DNA from: Candidatus Izemoplasmatales bacterium
GTDB lineage: Bacteria; Bacillota_I; Bacilli_A; Izemoplasmatales; Hujiaoplasmataceae
DNA: 11,980 nucleotides
Assembly: GCA_028699855.1 (NCBI GenBank)
Contig: JAQVTV010000018.1
Span: forward strand, 1-11,980
Direction: 5' to 3'
Within the stretch, counting starts at the first letter, position 1. Each line of letters starts with the position of its first letter. Under the pieces are notes generated by a model, which saw only the letters and a list, made by a program, of their open reading frames with translations, searched no databases and was not told the origin of the DNA. This document shows, piece by piece, positions 1-6,951 of this stretch. Position numbers and translations under genes: made by a program.

Positions 1-752
1 TGGATGCGTCGATGAGCCATTCGGATCTGAGCCTGATGAAGATCGCCGACGTCCTCGGAAATCGACCAATCCATATTCACGTGGCAGAGAGCCGGATGGA
101 TCAAGATGATGCCAAGATGAAATATCAGATGTCGGTCATCGAGAGACTCAACCATTTCGATTTGATCCAACCCGATTCTATCCTGGTCCATGGGGTGCAT
201 CTGAGCGACAAGGAGTTGGACATCATCCGCGAGAAAAAGGCCGTCATTGCCCTGAACGTCTCGTCCAATATGAACAACGGTGTCGGCTTGCCCGATTATG
301 CACGCATGAAAGCAAGGGGCATACCGGTGATTATCGGCAACGATGGACTCCAGCCTGCCATCGCGCAGGAGTACCAAAATCTGGTGTTCGCGATGCATCA
401 TCTTAAAAGCGATCCCTGCGCCTTCGGTTTGAATGATCTTCAAGAAATCATCGAAGAAACGTATCGTTATGCCCAGCGAAGATTGCAGGTGCCCTTAGGC
501 AGAATCGAGGCAGGCTATATGGCGGACTTCATCGTCATACCCTATGAGCCTCCGACACCGATGCAACTCGATAATGCGCTCGGACATGTCTTTTACGGAC
601 TCTTTCATCGCTTCACACCTCGAGATGTGTACATCCAAGGGCGAAAGATCGTCGATCAATATGACGTTTCTGATCGGTTGAAACACGCATATGTGAATGC
701 CCGGGCGGAAGCCGAGAGGTTATGGCAACGTATAGAGGAGGAACAATCATGA
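1..752 (+). CDS. ssnA: SsnA-type putative aminohydrolase (5' partial)
   Basis: C-terminal 249 or so residues of an amidohydrolase-superfamily metal-dependent deaminase. The frame is open to the left edge (codons from base 3 read D-A-S before the ATG at 12), so that ATG is internal. E. coli SsnA is about 440 residues, so roughly 190 N-terminal residues, including the first metal-binding HxH, are missing. Visible hallmarks, in order: HVAE (metal His), the VHGVHL segment, the substrate-pocket segment NVSSNMNNGVG, the metal/catalytic Asp in IGNDGL (family usually TDG), and the C-terminal sandwich GRIEAGYMADFIVI followed by PPTPMQLDNALGH, which is strongly SsnA-like. Family members deaminate or hydrolyse cyclic amines such as guanine-type rings; the exact SsnA substrate in purine clusters is not shown by sequence. 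Its stop overlaps the next start (ATGA), so the two are probably translationally coupled. The family call is firm, the substrate is inference. Confidence 0.88.
   Translation, partial: DASMSHSDLSLMKIADVLGNRPIHIHVAESRMDQDDAKMKYQMSVIERLNHFDLIQPDSILVHGVHLSDKELDIIREKKAVIALNVSSNMNNGVGLPDYARMKARGIPVIIGNDGLQPAIAQEYQNLVFAMHHLKSDPCAFGLNDLQEIIEETYRYAQRRLQVPLGRIEAGYMADFIVIPYEPPTPMQLDNALGHVFYGLFHRFTPRDVYIQGRKIVDQYDVSDRLKHAYVNARAEAERLWQRIEEEQS
735..742 (+). promoter_or_regulatory. Strong ribosome binding site deciding the start of the flavoprotein gene
   Basis: GAGGAGGA lies six bases before the ATG at 749, inside the last codons of the ssnA-like gene. It selects 749 over the in-frame ATG at 722, which has no such site and would add nine residues encoded wholly within ssnA. 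Confidence 0.75.
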
Positions 753-1828
753 GTTTGAAGACCCAATTCGATGGCATGGTGTTCGAAAACCCGTTGATGC
801 CTGCGGCGGGACCCCTGAATGGAGATCTCGAAAAACTGCTCTTTTTGCATCATGCGGGCGTCGGTGGCATGGTCACGAAGACGATTTCCACCCAAGAACC
901 CCATATTCCCAAGCCATGTATTTATGCGGAGAAGGACCGGGTCATGAACTCCGAATTGTGGAGTGAACATAGCTATGAACGATGGATCGACACGTTTCTT
1001 CCGGGATATATGGCAGTCAAGGATAGGCCTTTGATCATATCGGTCGGTTACTCGGATCAAGATATGGAATGTCTGATCCCGAAACTCGAGCCATTCGCGG
1101 ATGCCTTTGAGGTCTCGACGCACTATGTGGGAACTGATCTCAAGAAAATCGCTCATACCGTTAAAACCATACGAAAACTGACCTCGAAACCCTTGTACAT
1201 GAAAATCAGCCCGCATATTCCTTCACCAGAAGCTTTCGCCAAGGAAGTCTATGAAGCCGGGGCCAGCGGAATCGTGGCCATCAACTCTGTGGGTCCGACC
1301 ATGAAGATCGATATCCCCAAGCGCAAGGCCATCTATGGCAATGACCAGGGTTTTGTCTGGACCAGTGGCCCCATCATCAAACCGATCGCGCTTGCCATCG
1401 TCAAAAAAATCAAATCAGCCGTGCCCCAGATGACAGTCATCGGTGTCGGTGGCATTCAATCCGCAGATGACGTGATCGAATTTCTCCTTGCCGGTGCGAG
1501 CGGTGTCCAAATGTTGTCGTCTGCGTTGATCAAAGGCAAACAACTCTATCAACAAGTGATTTCCGATTTGCCTGAAGCACTCAAAAAGCATCAATTCACA
1601 AGTGTCGAAGCCGTCATCCGAACGCATCTTGAGCATTCTGTCAAATACGAGGCGGGATTGCCCAAATTGATAGAATCGCGGTGCATCCGCTGTGGTTTGT
1701 GTGAGAAGGTGTGTCCGTACTTCGCGATTGAAGATCCCGGAGTCATCACCTTCATCGACGACAAATGCTTCCGCTGTGGACTCTGCGTCTCCCGATGTCC
1801 GACGCAGGCCATCGAGATGGATATATGA
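749..1828 (+). CDS. Dihydroorotate/dihydropyrimidine dehydrogenase-like flavoprotein with two [4Fe-4S] clusters
   Basis: A 359-residue protein. Residues 1 to about 295 form an FMN-binding TIM barrel of the DHOD/PreA family: it opens with FENPLMPAAGP, has the conserved FMN lysine in YMKISP (K152), and ends with SGPIIKPIAL and the phosphate-binding VIGVGGI...LLAGASGVQ. Residues 312-322 (C312, C315, C318, C322) and 340-350 (C340, C343, C346, C350) are two CxxCxxCxxxC ferredoxin motifs, as in the C-terminus of dihydropyrimidine dehydrogenase and PreA. The segment that should hold the pyrimidine-binding Asn and the catalytic Cys/Ser (N-x-S-C-P-N in DHOD) instead reads EVSTHYVGTD (121-130), with a shortened loop. 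A classical pyrimidine substrate is therefore unlikely. In this operon it is a candidate for ring reduction or for passing electrons, analogous to YgfK-type proteins; that role is inference. It overlaps both neighbours by four bases. Confidence 0.85.
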   Translation: MSLKTQFDGMVFENPLMPAAGPLNGDLEKLLFLHHAGVGGMVTKTISTQEPHIPKPCIYAEKDRVMNSELWSEHSYERWIDTFLPGYMAVKDRPLIISVGYSDQDMECLIPKLEPFADAFEVSTHYVGTDLKKIAHTVKTIRKLTSKPLYMKISPHIPSPEAFAKEVYEAGASGIVAINSVGPTMKIDIPKRKAIYGNDQGFVWTSGPIIKPIALAIVKKIKSAVPQMTVIGVGGIQSADDVIEFLLAGASGVQMLSSALIKGKQLYQQVISDLPEALKKHQFTSVEAVIRTHLEHSVKYEAGLPKLIESRCIRCGLCEKVCPYFAIEDPGVITFIDDKCFRCGLCVSRCPTQAIEMDI

Positions 1829-3924
1829 AATTCCAACCAGACATTGGCACGCCGATTCCTAGGGTCGATGCCAAGGAAAAGATCAGCGGAGCCGCAGCCT
1901 ATATCAACGATATCGATATGCCTGGCATGCTTTATGCGAAGACGTTGCGATCGAAGATGGCTCATGGGAAAATCATCAAACGGCACTATCCGACGTTGCC
2001 GGAAGGCTACGCCATTATCGACTATCGTCATATCCCTGGAACGAACATCGTCAAAGCCATCTATGAAGACTGGCAGATTTTTCCGGTGGATGAGGTGCGC
2101 TATATCGGCGAACCGATTCTCTTGGTTGTCGGCGAAAATAAAGATGTGATCATCGATATCCTCGAGGCCATTGAGATCACCTATGAGGAGATGGAACCTC
2201 AGTTCGAATGGATCGACTCGGTCATCCATTACCACTACGAAAAAAAGCATGGATCGCGGCCCTTTGCGGATGCCAACCGCATCATCGAACATACCTATGA
2301 GACGGGATATCAAGAACAGGCCTATATCGAGCCTCAAGGCATGATCGGTTATCTCGATCAAGACAAGATGACATTGATCGGTTCGATTCAATGCCCGTAT
2401 TATGTGAAAAATGCCGTTCTAATGGCTTTGGGATGGGAAAATGAACGCGTTCGCGTCATCCAAGCCCATGTCGGAGGGGCTTTTGGCGGCAAGGAGGAGT
2501 ATCCTTCCTTAATCGCCTGTCAGCTCGCAATGGCGGTCATCCAAGTGAACAAGCCGGTCAAGCTCATCTTTGAACGCGAAGAAGACATCATCGCGTCGAC
2601 GAAGAGACACCCAGCTCAGATCGCGATGAAAGCAGCGATCGATTCCGAAGGACACATCATGGCGCTCAAAGTGCACGTGGGCATTGACGCCGGTGCCGTC
2701 ATCGGGTTGTCCGGAGTGGTTTTGTCCCGCGCGATGATTGCGGCGACAGGCGCGTATACGATCGAGAATCTCGACGTGACAGGAGATGTCTACCGGACCC
2801 ATAGTGTGCCCACCGGAGCGTTCCGCGGTTTCGGCGCACCGCAAATGATGTTCGCCATCGAAATGTTCATGGAACATATCGCTCGGAATTTGGGAAAAGA
2901 ACCTTTGGCATATCGCATGGCGTATGTGGCAAAACAATACGATTTGACCGCGACGAGCGGAACGTTTCGTGACCCGATACTGATGCAGAAAATGATTGAA
3001 GAAGCGATGAAACGCAGTCGATATGAGGAAAAAGCCCTTCAATATCAAAATCTGCATCGATATCAAGGAATCGGGATGAGTTTCTTTCTTCACGGTTGCG
3101 GTTTCACAGGCAGTGGCGAAGCCACGACGATCAAGGCCAAGGTGCGCTTGCGTCGTGAAGCATCCGGAGTCGTCCATATTCTCATCGCTGCGGTCGATAT
3201 GGGTCAAGGCGTACGAACCGCGATGCGGAAGTTGGTCGCACATATGCTCGAAGTGCCGATCGACCAGGTGATCTATGACTTGCCTGATACGGATTGTGTG
3301 CCTGATTCGGGACCCACTGTCGCTTCGCGTACGATGATGATCGTTGGAGGTCTCGTCGCCCGAGCGGCGCAACGTCTCGGGATGGAGCCGCAAATAGCGG
3401 TTGAAATTGAAGAAACATACCATCAACCCAGCGAGATCCAATGGGATGAGGCACGGATGCAAGGCGATGCTTACCCGGCCTATTCCTGGGGTGTCAATGT
3501 GGTCGAGGTCGCTGTGGATCCGGTGACCGGAGAGGTCAGCGTGGTCGGGGCGTGGAGCGTCTATGATGTCGGCAAGGCCATCGATACCTTGATGGTCCGT
3601 GGTCAAGCCGATGGCGGGTTGGCTCAAGGTATCGCCTATGGCTACCTTGAAGTCATGCGCCATCACCAAGGAAAGATCCAGCAAAGAAATTTGACAGACT
3701 ATATCATCCCTACGGCGGCAGATATGCCACCGATGGAAACCTATCTTTTCGACAACCCCTATGCCTATGGGCCATATGGGGCGAAAGGTGTCGGCGAACT
3801 CACCCTTGTGGGCGGAGCTCCGGCGATTGCCAAAGCGATCGAGATGGCGATCAAACGTCAAATCACAAAAATTCCGGTGACACCGGAGATGATCATGGAG
3901 TTGATGACACATGGCGAAGATTGA
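1825..3924 (+). CDS. Molybdopterin-binding subunit of a xanthine dehydrogenase-family hydroxylase
   Basis: A 699-residue large subunit that binds the molybdenum cofactor and hydroxylates the substrate. Start 1825 overlaps the previous stop (ATGA); an upstream in-frame ATG at 1765 lies in the ferredoxin-coding region and is unlikely. Landmarks: the N-terminal domain from PRVDAKEKISGAAAY, then QEQAYIEPQGM, Q189 in SIQCPY (position of Gln767 of bovine xanthine oxidase), GGAFGGKE with E224 (Glu802), AFRGFGAPQ with R334 (Arg880), MGQG (459-462), and catalytic E658 in GAKGVGE (Glu1261). The Glu/Arg pair that holds purines is conserved; aldehyde oxidases and CO dehydrogenases lack it. This supports a purine substrate such as hypoxanthine or xanthine. 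The protein is somewhat shorter than typical XdhA-like subunits. The two small subunits follow directly. Labile selenium cannot be judged from sequence. Confidence 0.92.
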   Translation: MKFQPDIGTPIPRVDAKEKISGAAAYINDIDMPGMLYAKTLRSKMAHGKIIKRHYPTLPEGYAIIDYRHIPGTNIVKAIYEDWQIFPVDEVRYIGEPILLVVGENKDVIIDILEAIEITYEEMEPQFEWIDSVIHYHYEKKHGSRPFADANRIIEHTYETGYQEQAYIEPQGMIGYLDQDKMTLIGSIQCPYYVKNAVLMALGWENERVRVIQAHVGGAFGGKEEYPSLIACQLAMAVIQVNKPVKLIFEREEDIIASTKRHPAQIAMKAAIDSEGHIMALKVHVGIDAGAVIGLSGVVLSRAMIAATGAYTIENLDVTGDVYRTHSVPTGAFRGFGAPQMMFAIEMFMEHIARNLGKEPLAYRMAYVAKQYDLTATSGTFRDPILMQKMIEEAMKRSRYEEKALQYQNLHRYQGIGMSFFLHGCGFTGSGEATTIKAKVRLRREASGVVHILIAAVDMGQGVRTAMRKLVAHMLEVPIDQVIYDLPDTDCVPDSGPTVASRTMMIVGGLVARAAQRLGMEPQIAVEIEETYHQPSEIQWDEARMQGDAYPAYSWGVNVVEVAVDPVTGEVSVVGAWSVYDVGKAIDTLMVRGQADGGLAQGIAYGYLEVMRHHQGKIQQRNLTDYIIPTAADMPPMETYLFDNPYAYGPYGAKGVGELTLVGGAPAIAKAIEMAIKRQITKIPVTPEMIMELMTHGED

Positions 3925-4384
3925 ATGGATGCTGAACGGAACACCGATATCCTCTGACATCGATCTCTCGATGCGTCTTTTGGACTATCTTCGCGATCAC
4001 CAGCACCTCAAAGGACCCAAAGAGGGATGCGGCGAGGGAGAATGTGGCGCGTGTGCGGTACTCATCGACCACCAGATCGCCAATTCATGCCTTGTTCCGA
4101 TGGCGAATGTCGCAGGTCATGAAGTGGTGACGATTGAAGGATTTGCGAAGACAAAACGCTATCAGATCATCGCACAGGCGTTCATCGATTGCGGTGCGGT
4201 TCAGTGCGGGTTTTGCACACCGGGTATGATTATCGCGACTGAGAGTCTTCTCCATCATCAACCTCAGCCCACCATCTCCGAAATCAAGGTCGCCTTATCG
4301 GGAAACCTATGTCGCTGCACCGGCTATAACATGATCATCGAAGCGATCACTTTGGCGGCGAAACGGGGTCGAGGCGAATGGTAG
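3911..4384 (+). CDS. [2Fe-2S] iron-sulfur subunit of the xanthine dehydrogenase-type enzyme
   Basis: A 157-residue protein, normal length for the family. Residues 1-75 form a plant-type ferredoxin domain with C40, C45, C48 and C60 (GCGEGECGACAV...NSC). Residues 80-150 form the helical second-cluster domain with C99, C102 (QCGFCTPGM), C134 and C136 (LSGNLCRCTGY). All eight cluster cysteines are present. It moves electrons from the Mo centre to the FAD subunit. The ATG at 3911 is chosen because the product begins KIEWMLNG, as in homologs, and a GGAG-like site precedes it. It overlaps the Mo subunit gene by 14 bases and the FAD subunit gene by 7, which fits equimolar production of a heterotrimer unit. 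In E. coli XdhD this domain is fused to the Mo domain; here it is separate. Confidence 0.95.
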   Translation: MAKIEWMLNGTPISSDIDLSMRLLDYLRDHQHLKGPKEGCGEGECGACAVLIDHQIANSCLVPMANVAGHEVVTIEGFAKTKRYQIIAQAFIDCGAVQCGFCTPGMIIATESLLHHQPQPTISEIKVALSGNLCRCTGYNMIIEAITLAAKRGRGEW

Positions 4385-5223
4385 AAGCGCGAATTCCTCA
4401 TAGCCTCCAAGAGGCTTTGATCTTGATGTCTCAGGCGACGTATACGATTGTGAATGGAGCGACCGATCTCTTGGTCCAGAAACGTTCATGGTCGGGGACC
4501 ATACCCAAGTTTTCTCAGCCCCCCTTGTATATTCGCGGATTGAAGGAACTCGATTATATCTGTGAACGATCGGGAATGTTGGAAATCGGTGCGACAACAT
4601 CGCTCGAAACCATCCTTCATCATCCCAAAACACCAAAGATTCTGCAACACATCATCCTCACGATGGCATCTCCGGCCATCAGACATCAGGCCACGCTTTC
4701 GGGAAACATCCAAAACGCATCGCCAGCCGGGGATTCCTTGGTAGGACTCTATCTCCTCGATGCTTCGATCGTGCTGCATAATCGCCATCATGAACGCGTG
4801 ATTTCCATCCAAGATTTCATCGTTGATGTCCGGAAAACCATGCGGGAAGCGGATGAACTCATCACCAAGGTCGTGTTGCCGATCGATAAGTTCTCGCAAT
4901 GCGCTTACACCAAAGTCGGGCCGAGAAAAACCGATGCGATCGCAAAAGTCGCTTTCGGTGGACTGATCGATATCGAGAATGACCGGATCCGCGATATCCG
5001 CATCGCTTTTGGAGCGGTATATAAGACGGTCTTGCGTTCCCGCAAGATTGAAGAATCGCTGATGGGTAAAGACCGATCGGCTGTACCTGAAATGAAACAC
5101 GTGCTGCTTGAAGGCTATGCATCCCTGATCCAACCCATCGACGATCAACGATCGAATCGGTGGTATCGCAAAACGACCGCTTTGAATTTGTTGGAAGCTT
5201 TTCTTGATTCGATTTCTCGATAA
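4378..5223 (+). CDS. FAD-binding subunit of the xanthine dehydrogenase-type enzyme
   Basis: A 281-residue medium subunit of the CoxM/XdhB/YgfM family. The N-terminal PP-loop that grips the FAD diphosphate reads IVNGATDLL (24-32), a variant of the usual AGGTDLL. The second FAD loop is IRHQATLSGNIQNASPAGD (101-119), a good match to IRN.ATiGGNi..asP.aD. The C-terminal domain shows YTKVGPRKTDAIAKVAFGG and RIAFGAV, typical of the family. It accepts electrons from the [2Fe-2S] subunit and passes them to NAD or another acceptor. The start at 4378 overlaps the previous gene by seven bases with a GAGG just upstream. No extra FeS insertion, as in 4-hydroxybenzoyl-CoA reductase, is apparent. Length is between YgfM (about 260) and XdhB (about 290). 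Confidence 0.9.
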   Translation: MVEARIPHSLQEALILMSQATYTIVNGATDLLVQKRSWSGTIPKFSQPPLYIRGLKELDYICERSGMLEIGATTSLETILHHPKTPKILQHIILTMASPAIRHQATLSGNIQNASPAGDSLVGLYLLDASIVLHNRHHERVISIQDFIVDVRKTMREADELITKVVLPIDKFSQCAYTKVGPRKTDAIAKVAFGGLIDIENDRIRDIRIAFGAVYKTVLRSRKIEESLMGKDRSAVPEMKHVLLEGYASLIQPIDDQRSNRWYRKTTALNLLEAFLDSISR

Positions 5224-5228
5224 GGGGG
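5222..5228 (+). promoter_or_regulatory. Ribosome binding site of the adenine deaminase gene
   Basis: AAGGGGG overlaps the stop codon of the FAD subunit gene and sits four bases before the ATG at 5233. The nine-base gap contains nothing else, so translation of ade is probably coupled to the gene before it. Confidence 0.55.
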
Positions 5229-5232
5229 ATTT

Positions 5233-6951
5233 ATGGACAAAGACAAACTTCGCCGTATCGCTCTAGGAGAAACGTCCGCCAAACTGGTTTTGAAAAATGC
5301 CCGGATCATCAACGTCTTCTCCGGAACGATCGAGACGGCGGATATTGCGATCGAAGACGGAATTATCGCAGGCATTGGCAGTTATGAAGGTATAAAAGAG
5401 ATCGATGTGTGCTTTTCGTATGTCGCTCCTGGATTCATGGACGGTCATGTGCATATTGAATCCTCGATGATGACGCCGGGCCATTTCGCCCGTCTCGTGA
5501 TGCCTTTCGGCACGACAACTGTCATCGCAGATCCCCATGAAATCGCCAATGTCTGCGGTTTATCAGGCATCCAGTATATGATTGATTCTGCACAACACGT
5601 ACCACTCGATGTGAAAATCATGATTCCTTCTTGTGTCCCTTCCACTCCGTTTGAAACCGCGGGAGCCAAGATTCTTTCAAGCGACATCGAGAAGATCAAA
5701 GACGATCCCGCGATTCTCGGTTTGGGTGAAATGATGGACTACCCGGGTGTCATCCACGGGGATAGGGAAGTATATCGAAAAATCGCATCCGTCGGCATGA
5801 TGCCAATCGATGGACATGCCCCGAGGCTCACCGATAAAGAACTGAATGCTTATGTCCTGGCAGGCATGGAAACCGACCACGAAGCCACAACCGCTTCGGA
5901 GTTGGAAGAAAAAGTGAAGCGCGGTATGTACGTGCACTTGCGCGAGGGTTCGCAGACGAAAAATGTCCGAGACTTGCTCGGCGGGATTACACATGAGAAT
6001 CATTCCCGGCTCCTGTTTTGCACAGATGACAAACAGCCAGAAGACATCATCAGTCATGGACACATCAGCGCCAACATCAATCTCGCCATCGCTGAGGGCA
6101 TCGATCCCATTGATGCGATCAAAATGGCGACGATCAATATCGCCCAGTGTTATCGCTTGCGCCATATCGGCGCGATCGCTCCGGGATATCATGCCGACTT
6201 GGTCGTGTTTGATGACCTGCATCAGATTCACCCGCATCTGGTGTTTAAAAACGGCGTCATCGTCGCGAAAGACGGAGTTGCTTTGTTTCAACCCCCACCC
6301 GAATCAACTCATCCGCTTGGCCAATCCGTGCGCTTCAACCCGGAAGCCATTGATTTCCGCATTCGCGTGACTTCCAACCACGTCTATGCCATCGAACTTG
6401 AGAAAAACAACGTGACGACGAAAAAAACACCCATCATGATTCGGACTCAATCGGGGTATTATATCCAAGATCCTGCGAGCGACATCTTGAAATTGGCAGT
6501 CGTCGAACGGCATCAATCAAGTGGCAGAGTCGGGTTGGGTTTTGTCAAAGGCTATGGTTTGAAAAAGGGAGCGATCGCCATGACGATTGCGCATGATTCC
6601 CATAATTTGATCATCATCGGCGACAATGATGATGACATGCGTCTTTCTGCCAAAAGAATCAAAGAGATTGGTGGCGGGATCGTACTGGCACATGATGGTC
6701 ATGTGTTGCATCAACTGCCCCTGGAAGTCGGTGGATTGATGACTTCAACGAAAGTGGAATCATTGATTTTTCAACTCGACCACATGAAAAAAATGGCACG
6801 GAAACTGGGCGTGAACGAGGCGATTGACGATCCTCTGCTACAACTCGCGTTTTTGTCCTTGCCGGTCATACCGTCCTTGAAACTGACCGACCACGGTCTG
6901 TTCGATGTGGACCAGTTTCGAATTATCCCGCTTGAAGTGGAGGCGAAGTGA
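5233..6951 (+). CDS. ade: Adenine deaminase
   Basis: A 572-residue enzyme that hydrolyses adenine to hypoxanthine and ammonia; E. coli Ade is about 590. Diagnostic segments: PGFMDGHVHIESSMMTP (66-82, metal-binding H72 and H74 plus the Glu characteristic of the Ade family), PFGTTTVIADPHEIANVCG (91-109), LGEMMDYPGV, DGHAPRL with H195, DHEATT, and CTDDK with the catalytic/metal Asp at about 265. The C-terminal third has the Ade-specific region with FVKGYGLKKGAIAMTIAHDSHN and IGDNDDDM, which separates it from other amidohydrolases. It supplies hypoxanthine for the Mo-hydroxylase encoded immediately upstream, which makes adenine a probable input to this operon. It is unrelated in sequence to the adenosine-deaminase-type adenine deaminases. 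Confidence 0.96.
   Translation: MDKDKLRRIALGETSAKLVLKNARIINVFSGTIETADIAIEDGIIAGIGSYEGIKEIDVCFSYVAPGFMDGHVHIESSMMTPGHFARLVMPFGTTTVIADPHEIANVCGLSGIQYMIDSAQHVPLDVKIMIPSCVPSTPFETAGAKILSSDIEKIKDDPAILGLGEMMDYPGVIHGDREVYRKIASVGMMPIDGHAPRLTDKELNAYVLAGMETDHEATTASELEEKVKRGMYVHLREGSQTKNVRDLLGGITHENHSRLLFCTDDKQPEDIISHGHISANINLAIAEGIDPIDAIKMATINIAQCYRLRHIGAIAPGYHADLVVFDDLHQIHPHLVFKNGVIVAKDGVALFQPPPESTHPLGQSVRFNPEAIDFRIRVTSNHVYAIELEKNNVTTKKTPIMIRTQSGYYIQDPASDILKLAVVERHQSSGRVGLGFVKGYGLKKGAIAMTIAHDSHNLIIIGDNDDDMRLSAKRIKEIGGGIVLAHDGHVLHQLPLEVGGLMTSTKVESLIFQLDHMKKMARKLGVNEAIDDPLLQLAFLSLPVIPSLKLTDHGLFDVDQFRIIPLEVEAK
6939..6943 (+). promoter_or_regulatory. Ribosome binding site favouring ATG 6951
   Basis: GGAGG lies seven bases before the ATG at 6951 and only four before an in-frame GTG at 6948. 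The spacing favours the ATG, giving a one-base overlap with the ade stop codon (TGATG). Confidence 0.65.

Noticed and set aside
749..1828. Dihydroorotate dehydrogenase for pyrimidine synthesis (pyrD)
   Set aside because: The pyrimidine-binding and catalytic motif is missing, ferredoxin clusters are appended, and no pyr gene is adjacent.
1591..2391. A 266-codon minus-strand open frame over the flavoprotein/Mo-subunit junction
   Set aside because: Low-complexity shadow composition; both plus-strand genes there are firmly identified.
1825..3924. Selenocysteine or other recoded TGA in the Mo-hydroxylase subunits
   Set aside because: All frames run full length to ordinary stops with complete C-terminal motifs, and no in-frame TGA interrupts a conserved region. 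Labile selenium in such enzymes is not encoded by the gene.
2509..3960. A 483-codon open frame on the minus strand opposite the Mo-subunit gene
   Set aside because: His/Arg/Asp-rich composition without any recognisable domain, wholly antisense to a gene with intact catalytic motifs; it is a codon-usage shadow.
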